Of a stretch of DNA of 6,771 nucleotides, positions 1 to 5,094 are shown piece after piece. The stretch spans positions 1 through 6,771 of the forward strand of contig CAJXAU010000091.1 in assembly GCA_913050205.1 (NCBI GenBank), written 5' to 3'. Origin of the DNA: an uncultured Verrucomicrobiota bacterium. Its GTDB lineage: Bacteria > Verrucomicrobiota > Verrucomicrobiia > Limisphaerales > UBA1096. Each line of letters opens with the position of its first letter. Within the stretch, counting starts at the first letter, position 1. Under the pieces are notes generated by a model. That model was not told the DNA's origin. It saw nothing but the letters and a program-made list of their open reading frames with translations, and did not search any database. Both the position numbers and the translations under genes were made by a program.

Positions 1-778
1 TGCCCTTTTGGTCTGCGCTCGCCAATCCGTCCGGGCCAAGCGACCAGACCATCACAGGGGAGTTGGCCGTATAACCACCCTTGGACTTGGTCAACCCATT
101 CAGACCAGCACCCTTACCGGCTGCGGAAACCGCACCCTGGCCGTAAAACGCATCGATCACCTTTCCGTCATGGTTACCATCCACCGTCACGATGTACGGG
201 TTGCCCCACGGATCGCGGTAAACGCCGTCAGTTCCCACACCCGGCTCCGAAATCGAAGTGGAATCCTTGGCGTTTAAGAATTTCACTTTGCGCGGGTTCA
301 ACTTGTGATTGCGATTCGAGGTAGGACGATTATTCCGGAAAACCTCCGTGTCCTGCAGGATCGCCACCAACTCGGCGTTACTCACCTGAATCCGGCCGGG
401 CGACGCGATTTTCGGCAGGTTCTCACCCGCCCTGTTTTTCAGAAGTCTCGCTCTGGTGCCAGTCATGTGCATCGTGCCGTAGGTGTAATCCGGCGAAGCG
501 AGAGTAAGACTGTCGGCGATCTTGGTTGGCAACGGATAACGGTTGTACTCCGCGTGGTACTGCCTCACAGCCCCGACGATATTTTGCATTTCGGTCTTGG
601 CCTGGGCTTTCTTCGCACTGTCCTTTGCCTTACTTAGCGTCGGCAGCAACATCGCAGCCAAGATGGCTATGATGGCGATCACCACGAGAAGCTCCACCAG
701 CGTAAAACCGCGCTTGGCCAAGCGCTTGGCCTGCTGGCCGGGCTGCATCCTGCTTGATTTCAGTAAACGTATATTCAT
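1..778 (-). CDS. GspG-like prepilin-type protein (pseudopilin), C-terminus beyond window
   Basis: This is the last visible gene of the minus-strand run; 259 codons are readable before the left edge and no stop is reached. The N-terminus is a class III prepilin signal: a basic leader, then G24|F25 as the predicted prepilin-peptidase cleavage site, Glu29 at +5 of the mature protein, and a hydrophobic helix VVIAIIAILAA that anchors it in the inner membrane and the pseudopilus. The globular part contains DPWGNPYI (about 189-196) followed by D200-G-N-H-D-G, an acidic Asp/Asn loop resembling the calcium site of GspG-type pseudopilins, and VWSLGPDG (about 244-251), a segment common near the C-terminus of verrucomicrobial pilins. 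The start ATG overlaps the stop of the upstream pseudopilin (ATGA), implying translational coupling. The 24-residue leader is long; its QAKRLAKR part is encoded by the iterated CGCTTGGCCAAGCG palindrome. A start at Met11 would give a shorter, more usual leader but lose the overlap. Whether it works in type II secretion or another pilus-like machine cannot be told here. Confidence 0.85.
   Translation of the reverse strand, partial: MNIRLLKSSRMQPGQQAKRLAKRGFTLVELLVVIAIIAILAAMLLPTLSKAKDSAKKAQAKTEMQNIVGAVRQYHAEYNRYPLPTKIADSLTLASPDYTYGTMHMTGTRARLLKNRAGENLPKIASPGRIQVSNAELVAILQDTEVFRNNRPTSNRNHKLNPRKVKFLNAKDSTSISEPGVGTDGVYRDPWGNPYIVTVDGNHDGKVIDAFYGQGAVSAAGKGAGLNGLTKSKGGYTANSPVMVWSLGPDGLASADQKG
711..731. 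repeat. CGCTTGGCCAAGCG palindrome plus adjoining half copy
   Basis: A perfect 14-bp palindrome at 711-724 runs into a second CGCTTGGCC at 723-731. It sits in the leader-peptide region of the GspG-like pseudopilin, just before the cleavage-site glycine, and encodes the AKRLAKR stretch on the minus strand. A further part-copy, GGCCAAGCG, lies at 34-42 in the same gene. Confidence 0.8.
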
Positions 779-1512
779 CGTAATTTCTTTTTGTAATATC
801 TGGAAAGCTGGGCTTTCGGGAACGGCTCGCTTTTCCAGTTGCTGATCACCCACACCTCATCGCCCACCACGTACTCGGCCCAAAGATCGTACTGCTGCAC
901 ATTGTTCACTGGGCCGCTGGAAACGTAGCGCCAAGGATTTACCCCCTTGGCCACCTTGCCATGATGCCGAACCGGCTGGTCGTCACGACTCAATGGCCAC
1001 GGCGATGGCACACAAAGGATATGCACTTCATCCGAGTGATGACTCTTGTGGCCGTGCCCTTCATCGTCATCATCATGTTCCTCACTTATGTGGCGGACGT
1101 TTTCCGGGCGAGGCTCATAAAATTTCTTCAATTCACTCTCTGTCTTGCTCCCATTGACAAACCCATCCACGCCAAAATGTTCCTTGATTAATCCCGGATC
1201 CATCACGTTGCCAGACATGGGATCTCTAAAAGTCCCGCGCGTGGAACTGTAAAGCACCCCGGTCAGCTCGTAGTAAAGTCCATTGAGAATCGGGGTGTCC
1301 GGGTTATCGGGAGGATAATGACCAAATTTCTGTTTATAAGCCTCGATCGCCGTTTCGATCGCTGCCAACTCCGTCTTCACCCGTGACTCCGTCATCTTGC
1401 GACTGGCGGTGCCACTCAGCCCCACCACTAATGCCGCGAGTATGGCGATGATCGCAATGACCACCAGCAACTCAATCAGCGTGAAACCGTCTTTGCCTGT
1501 CCGTCGTTTCAT
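775..1512 (-). CDS. prepilin-type N-terminal cleavage/methylation domain protein with His/Asp-rich insert
   Basis: A 245-aa protein with a short classical prepilin leader, MKRRTGKDG|FTLIELL: cleavage after Gly9, Glu14 at +5, then an inner-membrane helix to about residue 31. The amphipathic region (about 40-62) and YPPDNPDTP continue the pseudopilin fold. NPWRYVSS (192-199) and YDLWAEYV (208-215) recur in verrucomicrobial prepilin-type proteins. Residues 141-164 form a low-complexity insert with seven His and many Asp/Glu, including EEHDDDDEGHGH. It could bind divalent metal such as Zn, Ni or Ca, but that is inference from composition only. The start overlaps the antitoxin stop by 4 nt, and the stop overlaps the next pseudopilin start by 4 nt. 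All three genes are therefore probably one transcript with coupled translation. It is presumably a pseudopilus or surface-fibre component; the substrate or system is unknown. Confidence 0.87.
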   Translation of the reverse strand: MKRRTGKDGFTLIELLVVIAIIAILAALVVGLSGTASRKMTESRVKTELAAIETAIEAYKQKFGHYPPDNPDTPILNGLYYELTGVLYSSTRGTFRDPMSGNVMDPGLIKEHFGVDGFVNGSKTESELKKFYEPRPENVRHISEEHDDDDEGHGHKSHHSDEVHILCVPSPWPLSRDDQPVRHHGKVAKGVNPWRYVSSGPVNNVQQYDLWAEYVVGDEVWVISNWKSEPFPKAQLSRYYKKKLR

Positions 1513-1784
1513 TGGTCTTTTGTTTCCTGTTCCAACCGTTCACTTAACCACTGCTTAATCATGCTTTGATATCCAAGATACCGCAAGCGGGCCAACCGCT
1601 TGATTTTCGATAGCATGCGTGGATCCATTCGCAGCGAAATGGTGACCGATTCGGTGTTCTCTCCGCTGCGCACCAACGCCAACTCCATCAACCGCGGCGC
1701 GATGCTGGTACCAGCCCAAAAGGCGGCCTCCGCCACTTCGTCCTCGAACTGCGGTACGTGTTCCCAATCGGTAATCTGGTTCAT
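1509..1784 (-). CDS. CopG-family (ribbon-helix-helix) antitoxin, BrnA-like role
   Basis: A 91-aa protein matching the layout of CopG-type antitoxins of type II toxin-antitoxin modules. The N-terminal part, FEDEVAEAAFW (13-23), resembles the F-x-s-E-x-E-x-x-F-W toxin-contact segment. The C-terminal ribbon-helix-helix consists of strand SVTISLRMD (46-54), helix A (about 56-67), and helix B from GYQSMIKQWL (71-80) through SERLEQE. Dimers of this fold bind DNA through the strand and usually repress their own operon. It lies 33 nt downstream of a BrnT-like toxin gene, the usual toxin-first order of brnTA modules. Unusually, its stop codon overlaps the start of a pseudopilin gene. No strong Shine-Dalgarno sequence is seen (CCGGA abuts the ATG). 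Family assignment is from motif memory; the precise Pfam family (CopG antitoxin) should be the best hit. Confidence 0.75.
   Translation of the reverse strand: MNQITDWEHVPQFEDEVAEAAFWAGTSIAPRLMELALVRSGENTESVTISLRMDPRMLSKIKRLARLRYLGYQSMIKQWLSERLEQETKDQ
1584..1602. repeat. short inverted repeat CAAGCGG-n5-CCGCTTG
   Basis: A 7-bp perfect inverted repeat with a 5-nt loop (GCCAA) inside the antitoxin coding sequence, over its second RHH helix. The arms share the AAGCGG element of the iterated CTTGGCCAAGCGG palindrome but are arranged differently. It could be a degenerate copy of the palindrome or a chance result of codon choice; there is no T-tract on either side, so it is not a terminator. Confidence 0.35.
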
Positions 1785-1817
1785 TCCGGTATTTTCTTGT
1801 ATGTCGCATCATGGCCC

Positions 1818-2099
1818 TCAGTTGATCAATTGATTCATTTTCCTCTGATAAAAGAAGGTTTCATCCTCCGTGAACCCTCGAGCCATGACCACTCGAATCT
1901 GTTTTCCATTCGTCCGATACACGCTGAATATCCCATACCCAGAGGTGGACATCCCCAGATTGAAATACCGCGATTGCTCGGAAAAACGGGGCGAATCAGG
2001 CAAAAACTTGCAGGAAAACGGATCCTCGAACGACTCCTCCACGTCCTTCGAGGTCAATCCTTCCCACTCAAACGGCAAATCTGCCCAATCAAAATCCAT
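1818..2099 (-). CDS. BrnT-like toxin homologue (divergent)
   Basis: A 93-aa protein from the ATG at 2099. In the known family, BrnT is a small RelE-fold ribonuclease neutralised by a ribbon-helix-helix partner. Family-like features are MDFDW at the N-terminus, SFEDPFSCKFLPD (about 23-35), RYFNLGMS (44-51), and RVVMARGFTEDETFFY (69-84), which corresponds to the usual R-I-I-S-A-R-x-x-T/R-x-x-E-x-x-x-Y block. The K-H-G-V-S-F element normally after the first helix is missing, replaced by PFEWEGLTSKDVEES, so ribonuclease activity is uncertain. An in-frame TTG at 2114 would add MAPAD and has GGGG a few nucleotides upstream, whereas the ATG at 2099 matches the usual family N-terminus; I favour the ATG. 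It is the first gene of the minus-strand run and is followed by the antitoxin gene, which supports a toxin-antitoxin pair. It could instead be an inactive or repurposed homologue. Confidence 0.6.
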   Translation of the reverse strand: MDFDWADLPFEWEGLTSKDVEESFEDPFSCKFLPDSPRFSEQSRYFNLGMSTSGYGIFSVYRTNGKQIRVVMARGFTEDETFFYQRKMNQLIN

Positions 2100-2129
2100 A
2101 TCCGCCGGGGCCAACGTACCCCTTTGCTA

Positions 2130-2162
2130 TACATTGTCAATACATTGTCAGTACATTTTTGA
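2130..2162. promoter_or_regulatory. three 11-bp direct repeats, candidate RHH operator in divergent promoter region
   Basis: The unit TACATTGTCA plus one base occurs at 2130-2140 and 2141-2151, with a third, degenerate copy (TACATTTTTG) at 2152-2162. The 11-bp period is about one helical turn, so successive copies face the same side of the DNA, as expected for cooperative binding of ribbon-helix-helix dimers. The array lies 15-50 bp upstream of the toxin start and about 85 bp upstream of the glycosyltransferase start, so it could affect both directions. TTGACA and TATAGC on the minus strand fall within the array, but no pair has convincing spacing, so exact promoter elements are not assigned. 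The rest of the 2115-2247 spacer shows no gene. Confidence 0.55.
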
Positions 2163-2247
2163 ACATTCGTCGACCGGCAGCATCCATGGTTCCGTGGTTT
2201 CGTTTGACTCCGCAATTCGGCTCCCTGACCATGTGCCGCGCCCCGAG

Positions 2248-3411
2248 ATGCGTCTCACTCATTTTTTCACATATTTTCGCAATCTGGGAGGCGTACAAGC
2301 CATCCTCAGGCGACACCACCTCAACGACGAGGCTCGCGGCCATGAATCCCGCTTTTTGTTCAGTTTCGAGCCGGATACCTTCCCAGAACCAACCATTTCT
2401 GGCCTCGGCATCGGCGGTTGGAATTCCATTCGTGGTATCCGGGCGAGATTTCGCCAAAACGCTGATCTTTTCCCCGAAACCGTGGCGGTTTGTCACAACA
2501 TGTGGGGATTGCAGTTCCTAGCCGACCTAATGCCGGCGCATCGGCGCATCGGCCTACTGCACTCCGACTGGACCGATTTACAGCCATTTCTCCGATCTCA
2601 ACAGGGACTGCTCGATGGGATCCTCTGTGTCAGCAACTCGCTGGTTGACTTGGTGGTCGATTGCCTGCCGGAGCTGGCGAAGGAGAACCGAATCCAACTC
2701 ATTCCATATCCGGTCGATGGATTGACTAAAATCCCCGAGCGCGAGCCCTTGTCCAAGCGGCCCGTGGTCGTTGGCTGGACCGGGCGCATGCAGGACGAAC
2801 AAAAACGGGTGGAGCGACTCCCGGATTTACTGAAGGCATTCGACGCAGCACAGATCAATTACCGCTTTGAGTTGCTGGGGGATGGCCCGCGAGAGGCCTG
2901 GTTGAGGCAGCAACTACCAGACGATCGCACCGTATTTCACGGTCGCCAATCCGGGGAGGCCTACTACTCCGTTCTTAGCGGGTGGGATTTTATTACTAGT
3001 GTGAGTGACTACGAAGGTCTGCCGATTTCGATGCTGGAAGCGTTCAGCGCCGGGGTGCTCCCCCTCTTCCCGGCCATCGGATGCGGTGGTGACGAATACG
3101 CCGAACGGCTTGGATCGGATTTCATCTGGGAGGCGTTCGACTTTGGCCAAGCGGCGGATCGGTTGAAATCGCACTTGGCCAAGCCGGAGACGGCGCTTGG
3201 CCAAGCGCGACAGGCAGCCCGCGAGTTGACCGGTCAACATAGCGAAAGCGAGTACTTCCGCATCTTCGATGAATTTGTCCAGCACATCGCCAACGCGCCA
3301 CGCCTCTCCAGCGAGCGCTTGGCCAAGCGGCCGTTTTACTTTTCCGATCAGTTGCCCTTTGGTCTAATGACCCGCCTATGGCCAAGCGGTTGTTACCGGC
3401 GTAATGAGTGA
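2248..3411 (+). CDS. GT4-type glycosyltransferase (GT-B fold)
   Basis: A 387-aa protein, normal length for a family 4 glycosyltransferase that moves sugar from a nucleotide-sugar donor onto a lipid-linked, glycan or protein acceptor at the cytoplasmic membrane face. The start at 2248 is chosen because MRLTHFFTYFRNLGGVQ gives the usual first strand and GGV/E/Q loop; the frame stays open to 1870, but that part is antisense to the toxin gene. The N-domain includes CHNMWG (82-87), LLHSDW (103-108) and LCVSNSL (126-132). The C-domain starts with VVVGWTGRMQDEQKRVERL (173-191, R180 and K186 expected to contact diphosphate), then LLGDGP (209-214) and the E-x7-E motif E256-E264 in DYEGLPISMLEA. The last 90 codons carry five copies or part-copies of the iterated TTGGCCAAGCG palindrome, and the tail after about residue 350 (LSSERLAKRPF) looks partly built from it. 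The stop overlaps the methyltransferase start by 8 nt. Sugar and acceptor cannot be deduced. Confidence 0.85.
   Translation: MRLTHFFTYFRNLGGVQAILRRHHLNDEARGHESRFLFSFEPDTFPEPTISGLGIGGWNSIRGIRARFRQNADLFPETVAVCHNMWGLQFLADLMPAHRRIGLLHSDWTDLQPFLRSQQGLLDGILCVSNSLVDLVVDCLPELAKENRIQLIPYPVDGLTKIPEREPLSKRPVVVGWTGRMQDEQKRVERLPDLLKAFDAAQINYRFELLGDGPREAWLRQQLPDDRTVFHGRQSGEAYYSVLSGWDFITSVSDYEGLPISMLEAFSAGVLPLFPAIGCGGDEYAERLGSDFIWEAFDFGQAADRLKSHLAKPETALGQARQAARELTGQHSESEYFRIFDEFVQHIANAPRLSSERLAKRPFYFSDQLPFGLMTRLWPSGCYRRNE
3143..3389. repeat. cluster of five CTTGGCCAAGCG palindrome copies
   Basis: Five copies or part-copies lie in 247 bp: TTGGCCAAGCGG at 3143-3154, CTTGGCCAAG at 3174-3183, GCGCTTGGCCAAGCGC at 3193-3208 (a 16-bp perfect palindrome), CGCTTGGCCAAGCG at 3316-3329, and GGCCAAGCGG at 3380-3389. 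They are read as FGQA, HLAK, ALGQAR, RLAKR and WPSG, so they occupy all three frames of the same gene. The conserved unit is therefore the DNA and not the peptide. Centre-to-centre spacings are 32, 22, 122 and 59 bp. A near copy (CTTGTCCAAGCGG) lies earlier at 2748-2760, and a half copy (CCAAGCGG) follows at 3462-3469 in the methyltransferase gene. Confidence 0.8.
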
Positions 3412-4171
3412 CCCAAGCGACAGGATCAAGGCTGCAGTGGAGCGTGAGTTTTTGCACCCCTCCAAGCGGCGCCCGCATTACCTCGAGAGAGTCAGCATCG
3501 TGCATGCGTTGAGGGAACTGCGGCACCGGGTTAGGCCAGGCATGATCCTCGACGTCGGTTGCGGCATGAAGCCATACGAATCGCTTCTGAACACCTCCGG
3601 CTCAAAATACTACGGAACCGATTACCCTATCACCATGGAGGGGTCGTACGGTGATTCAACGCGAGCGGACTTTTTCTCCGACAGCATGGTGCTGCCTTTT
3701 CGCGAAGGCGCGTTCGACACAGTTATCAGCACACAAATGCTCGAGCATGTGCGAAAGCCTGAGGTGGTGATTTACGAGATGGCCCGGGTGCTGAAACCGG
3801 ATGGTGTACTGATCCTTTCTGCCCCGATGACATGGCCGCTGCATGAGGAGCCGTACGACTTTTATCGCTACACCCTCCACGGTCTGCGGCATCTGCTGGA
3901 AGAGGCTGACTTTGAAATACTCGACGAGGTGCGCAGGGGAAACAACCTGACCACGCTGGGCCAAATGTTTCTCGACACTCAACTGGCACACATCGGCCAC
4001 GCCCTGCCCCAGCGAGTCTACTCGGCGCTGTTAAGCCTTGCCGTCAACCAAGCGTGCTGCATCGGCAACCTGTTCAAGCCGGTTCGCCGCCTGTGCCTAG
4101 GATGGGTGATGGTAGCAAGAAAAATGTCCGCCGGGGAAATTCCACCGACGGACATCAAACAGTTTAGCTGA
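3404..4171 (+). CDS. class I SAM-dependent methyltransferase (methyltransferase-11 type)
   Basis: A 255-aa protein with a Rossmann-type methyltransferase core. Motif I is ILDVGCGMKP (48-57, SAM-binding glycine loop); TDY (72-74) is the acidic end of strand 2 near the SAM ribose. FDTVISTQMLEHV (104-116) is the strand 4/motif II region with the LEH typical of the UbiE/methyltransferase-11 group. LKPDGVLILSAP (130-141) is motif III. YDFYRYTLHGLRHLLEEADF (151-170) is a segment often seen in methyltransferases of polysaccharide clusters. The region after about residue 200 is a variable, mildly hydrophobic cap. The start overlaps the glycosyltransferase stop by 8 nt, so the two are co-expressed and probably act in the same glycan or lipid modification pathway. 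The acceptor (sugar hydroxyl, carboxyl or small molecule) is unknown. The 3' end carries a strong hairpin that most likely serves the convergent gene. Confidence 0.85.
   Translation: MSDPSDRIKAAVEREFLHPSKRRPHYLERVSIVHALRELRHRVRPGMILDVGCGMKPYESLLNTSGSKYYGTDYPITMEGSYGDSTRADFFSDSMVLPFREGAFDTVISTQMLEHVRKPEVVIYEMARVLKPDGVLILSAPMTWPLHEEPYDFYRYTLHGLRHLLEEADFEILDEVRRGNNLTTLGQMFLDTQLAHIGHALPQRVYSALLSLAVNQACCIGNLFKPVRRLCLGWVMVARKMSAGEIPPTDIKQFS
4117..4155 (-). terminator. intrinsic terminator for the minus-strand 202-aa gene, inside methyltransferase CDS
   Basis: Read on the minus strand, ATGTCCG (4155-4149) pairs with CGGACAT (4130-4124). Beyond one mismatch, CGG pairs with CCG, and an inner GGAA/TTCC extends the stem with one bulged base. 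TTTTTCTT (4124-4117) follows directly. This is the form of a rho-independent terminator and begins 24 nt after the stop codon of the convergent gene at 4179. On the plus strand the hairpin has no T-tract, so it is directional. It overlaps codons 241-251 of the methyltransferase. No separate terminator for the plus-strand pair was seen. Confidence 0.65.
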
Positions 4172-4178
4172 GGAAGGT

Positions 4179-4787
4179 TTAGGCGTTCTCGTAGAGACCT
4201 GTTTTCCAATTCTTGCCTGTAACGGAACGCTCGATCGTCTTGAGGTTGTTGCGACGACGATTTAGCGCCTTGTCCACTTCGCGTGAAGCCGTGGTCCAGT
4301 TGATCTTCTGGAGACTCTCAACGAAGCGCTTCTTCTCCGGGAAAATCTGCCCGGCGGTACGAAGCGAATAGCCGTTAGCCTTGAGGCGCACGATCGACAT
4401 CTTGCGGAGCATCGTCAACGCCTCACGCGGTTTGCCGAGAGTTGGCTTCTCCATCATCTTGCCGGATTGCTCCTTGCTCTCCAGCCATTCGCTGAATTGT
4501 TCCTCCAACTCCTCACGCGGCTGTGACCAGTCGATGCGAAAGTTGAAGGAGTCCTCGAACGGCAGAGTCTTTTCGTTGGCCTTACCGACCTCGACCACCC
4601 CCGAAGCACTACCCTTGAATCCGTTGTTCGCACCACGGCGGTATTCGGCAGACTTCATGTATGGCTCACGGCCACTACCTAGTTCGCGATCCATTTCCCA
4701 GAGTAGGGCCCGTTGAATCATTGTACGGGGGGCTTTCTCCATGGGGGAGAAATCCCATTCCTCATTTGCTAGTTCTTTTTTGCTCAT
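4179..4787 (-). CDS. hypothetical 202-aa basic protein (WDFS-type, PVC-associated)
   Basis: I do not recognise a named family. The protein opens with a charged segment and EEWDFS (9-14), followed by a helical stretch, LLWEMDRELGSG (28-39). Residues 83-102 (FRIDW, then F98 and WL at 101-102) are followed by a Lys/Arg-rich, predicted helical C-terminal half that includes RKMSIVRLKANGYS (128-141) and LNRRRNNLK (175-183). The order EWDFS, Y/W-E, IDW, F-x-x-WL, L-x-x-x-x-x-x-R-L resembles a loosely conserved group of uncharacterised proteins I associate with Verrucomicrobia and relatives, sometimes near mobile or replication genes; this is memory-based and low confidence. There is no signal peptide or membrane segment, so it is probably cytoplasmic, and the basic tail could bind nucleic acid. 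It stands alone, with its own predicted promoter and terminator. Complete length, good start (AAAGAGCA before ATG) and no overlap with other genes support a real gene. Confidence 0.75.
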   Translation of the reverse strand: MSKKELANEEWDFSPMEKAPRTMIQRALLWEMDRELGSGREPYMKSAEYRRGANNGFKGSASGVVEVGKANEKTLPFEDSFNFRIDWSQPREELEEQFSEWLESKEQSGKMMEKPTLGKPREALTMLRKMSIVRLKANGYSLRTAGQIFPEKKRFVESLQKINWTTASREVDKALNRRRNNLKTIERSVTGKNWKTGLYENA

Positions 4788-4828
4788 TGCTCTTTATTTT
4801 GTTCTCGGGTTAATTGAAAAACTCTACC

Positions 4829-4846
4829 TACGTAGTCATACGTAGT
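4829..4846. repeat. direct repeat TACGTAGT (10-bp period), possible operator
   Basis: TACGTAGT at 4829-4836 and 4839-4846 is separated by two bases, giving a 10-bp period. Each copy contains the palindrome TACGTA, and the first sits inside CTACGTAG. It lies about 40-60 nt upstream of the 202-aa gene, just downstream of its predicted promoter, where a repressor site would be expected. No regulator is known. Confidence 0.4.
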
Positions 4847-4861
4847 ACCGGTTGCGCGGCC

Positions 4862-4889
4862 GTTTTAAACTCCTGAATCACAGTGTCAA
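4862..4889 (-). promoter_or_regulatory. candidate sigma-70-like promoter for the 202-aa gene
   Basis: On the minus strand a consensus -35 TTGACA (4889-4884) is followed after 16 bp by TAAAAC (4867-4862) as -10 (4 of 6 consensus bases). Transcription would begin near 4855 and give a leader of about 70 nt that contains the TACGTAGT repeats. A perfect -35 and reasonable spacing make it plausible. Confidence 0.45.
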
Positions 4890-4981
4890 CCCCAAAAGAA
4901 AAAAATAACACTAAACCGTCATTTATCAAATATTTTTTTTGAAGTTTTTTAGAGAGGCTGAAGTAGCTTTGGGCGGTTGAG

Positions 4982-5010
4982 TTGAGCGTTTCACCACCCC
5001 AGCGAATTAA
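4982..5010 (+). promoter_or_regulatory. weak promoter candidate for sucCD
   Basis: TTGAGC (4982-4987) and AATTAA (5005-5010) with a 17-bp spacer point towards sucC. The -10 matches only half the consensus, so this is a guess at the most likely site in the spacer. Confidence 0.2.
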
Positions 5011-5094
5011 ACTTCTTCTTAAATTGTCATCCCGGCTTGCTTCGGCTTCCGGTTCGCTTTACATCACTTCCCGCCAATTCGGCTTTTGGGAGAA

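Larger units (their letters stand above)
4788..5094. other. divergent AT-rich intergenic region between the 202-aa gene and sucC
   Basis: A 307-bp gene-free stretch. The left part holds the TACGTAGT repeats and the minus-strand promoter candidate. The centre (about 4895-4950) is A/T-rich, with a run of 8 T at 4933-4940 and AAAAAAATA at 4899-4907 matching TATTTTTTT at 4931-4939 as a long-loop inverted repeat; this looks like promoter-upstream DNA or a bend, not a terminator. The right part leads into sucC and contains a CGGCTT direct repeat (about 5033-5048). No small ORF or RNA gene is apparent. Confidence 0.6.

Noticed and set aside
8..845. Plus-strand ORFs of 89, 110 and 100 codons
   Set aside because: They are antisense to the pseudopilin genes, whose minus-strand products have clear family motifs.
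1555..1812. Minus-strand 85-codon ORF overlapping the antitoxin gene
   Set aside because: Its translation has no recognisable fold and overlaps the well-supported CopG antitoxin in another frame.
1870..2247. Upstream extension of the glycosyltransferase reading frame
   Set aside because: It is antisense to the toxin gene, crosses the repeat array, and shows no glycosyltransferase-like sequence; the family N-terminus begins at 2248.
2137..2496. 119-codon minus-strand ORF
   Set aside because: Overlaps the repeat array and the glycosyltransferase start in antisense; no motif support.
3143..3389. CRISPR array or tandem repeat
   Set aside because: The copies are short palindromes at irregular spacing inside a coding sequence, with no uniform spacers.
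4899..4940. AT-rich inverted repeat as a terminator or origin
   Set aside because: The arms are only A/T runs with a 23-nt loop and no GC stem; better explained as AT-rich promoter DNA.
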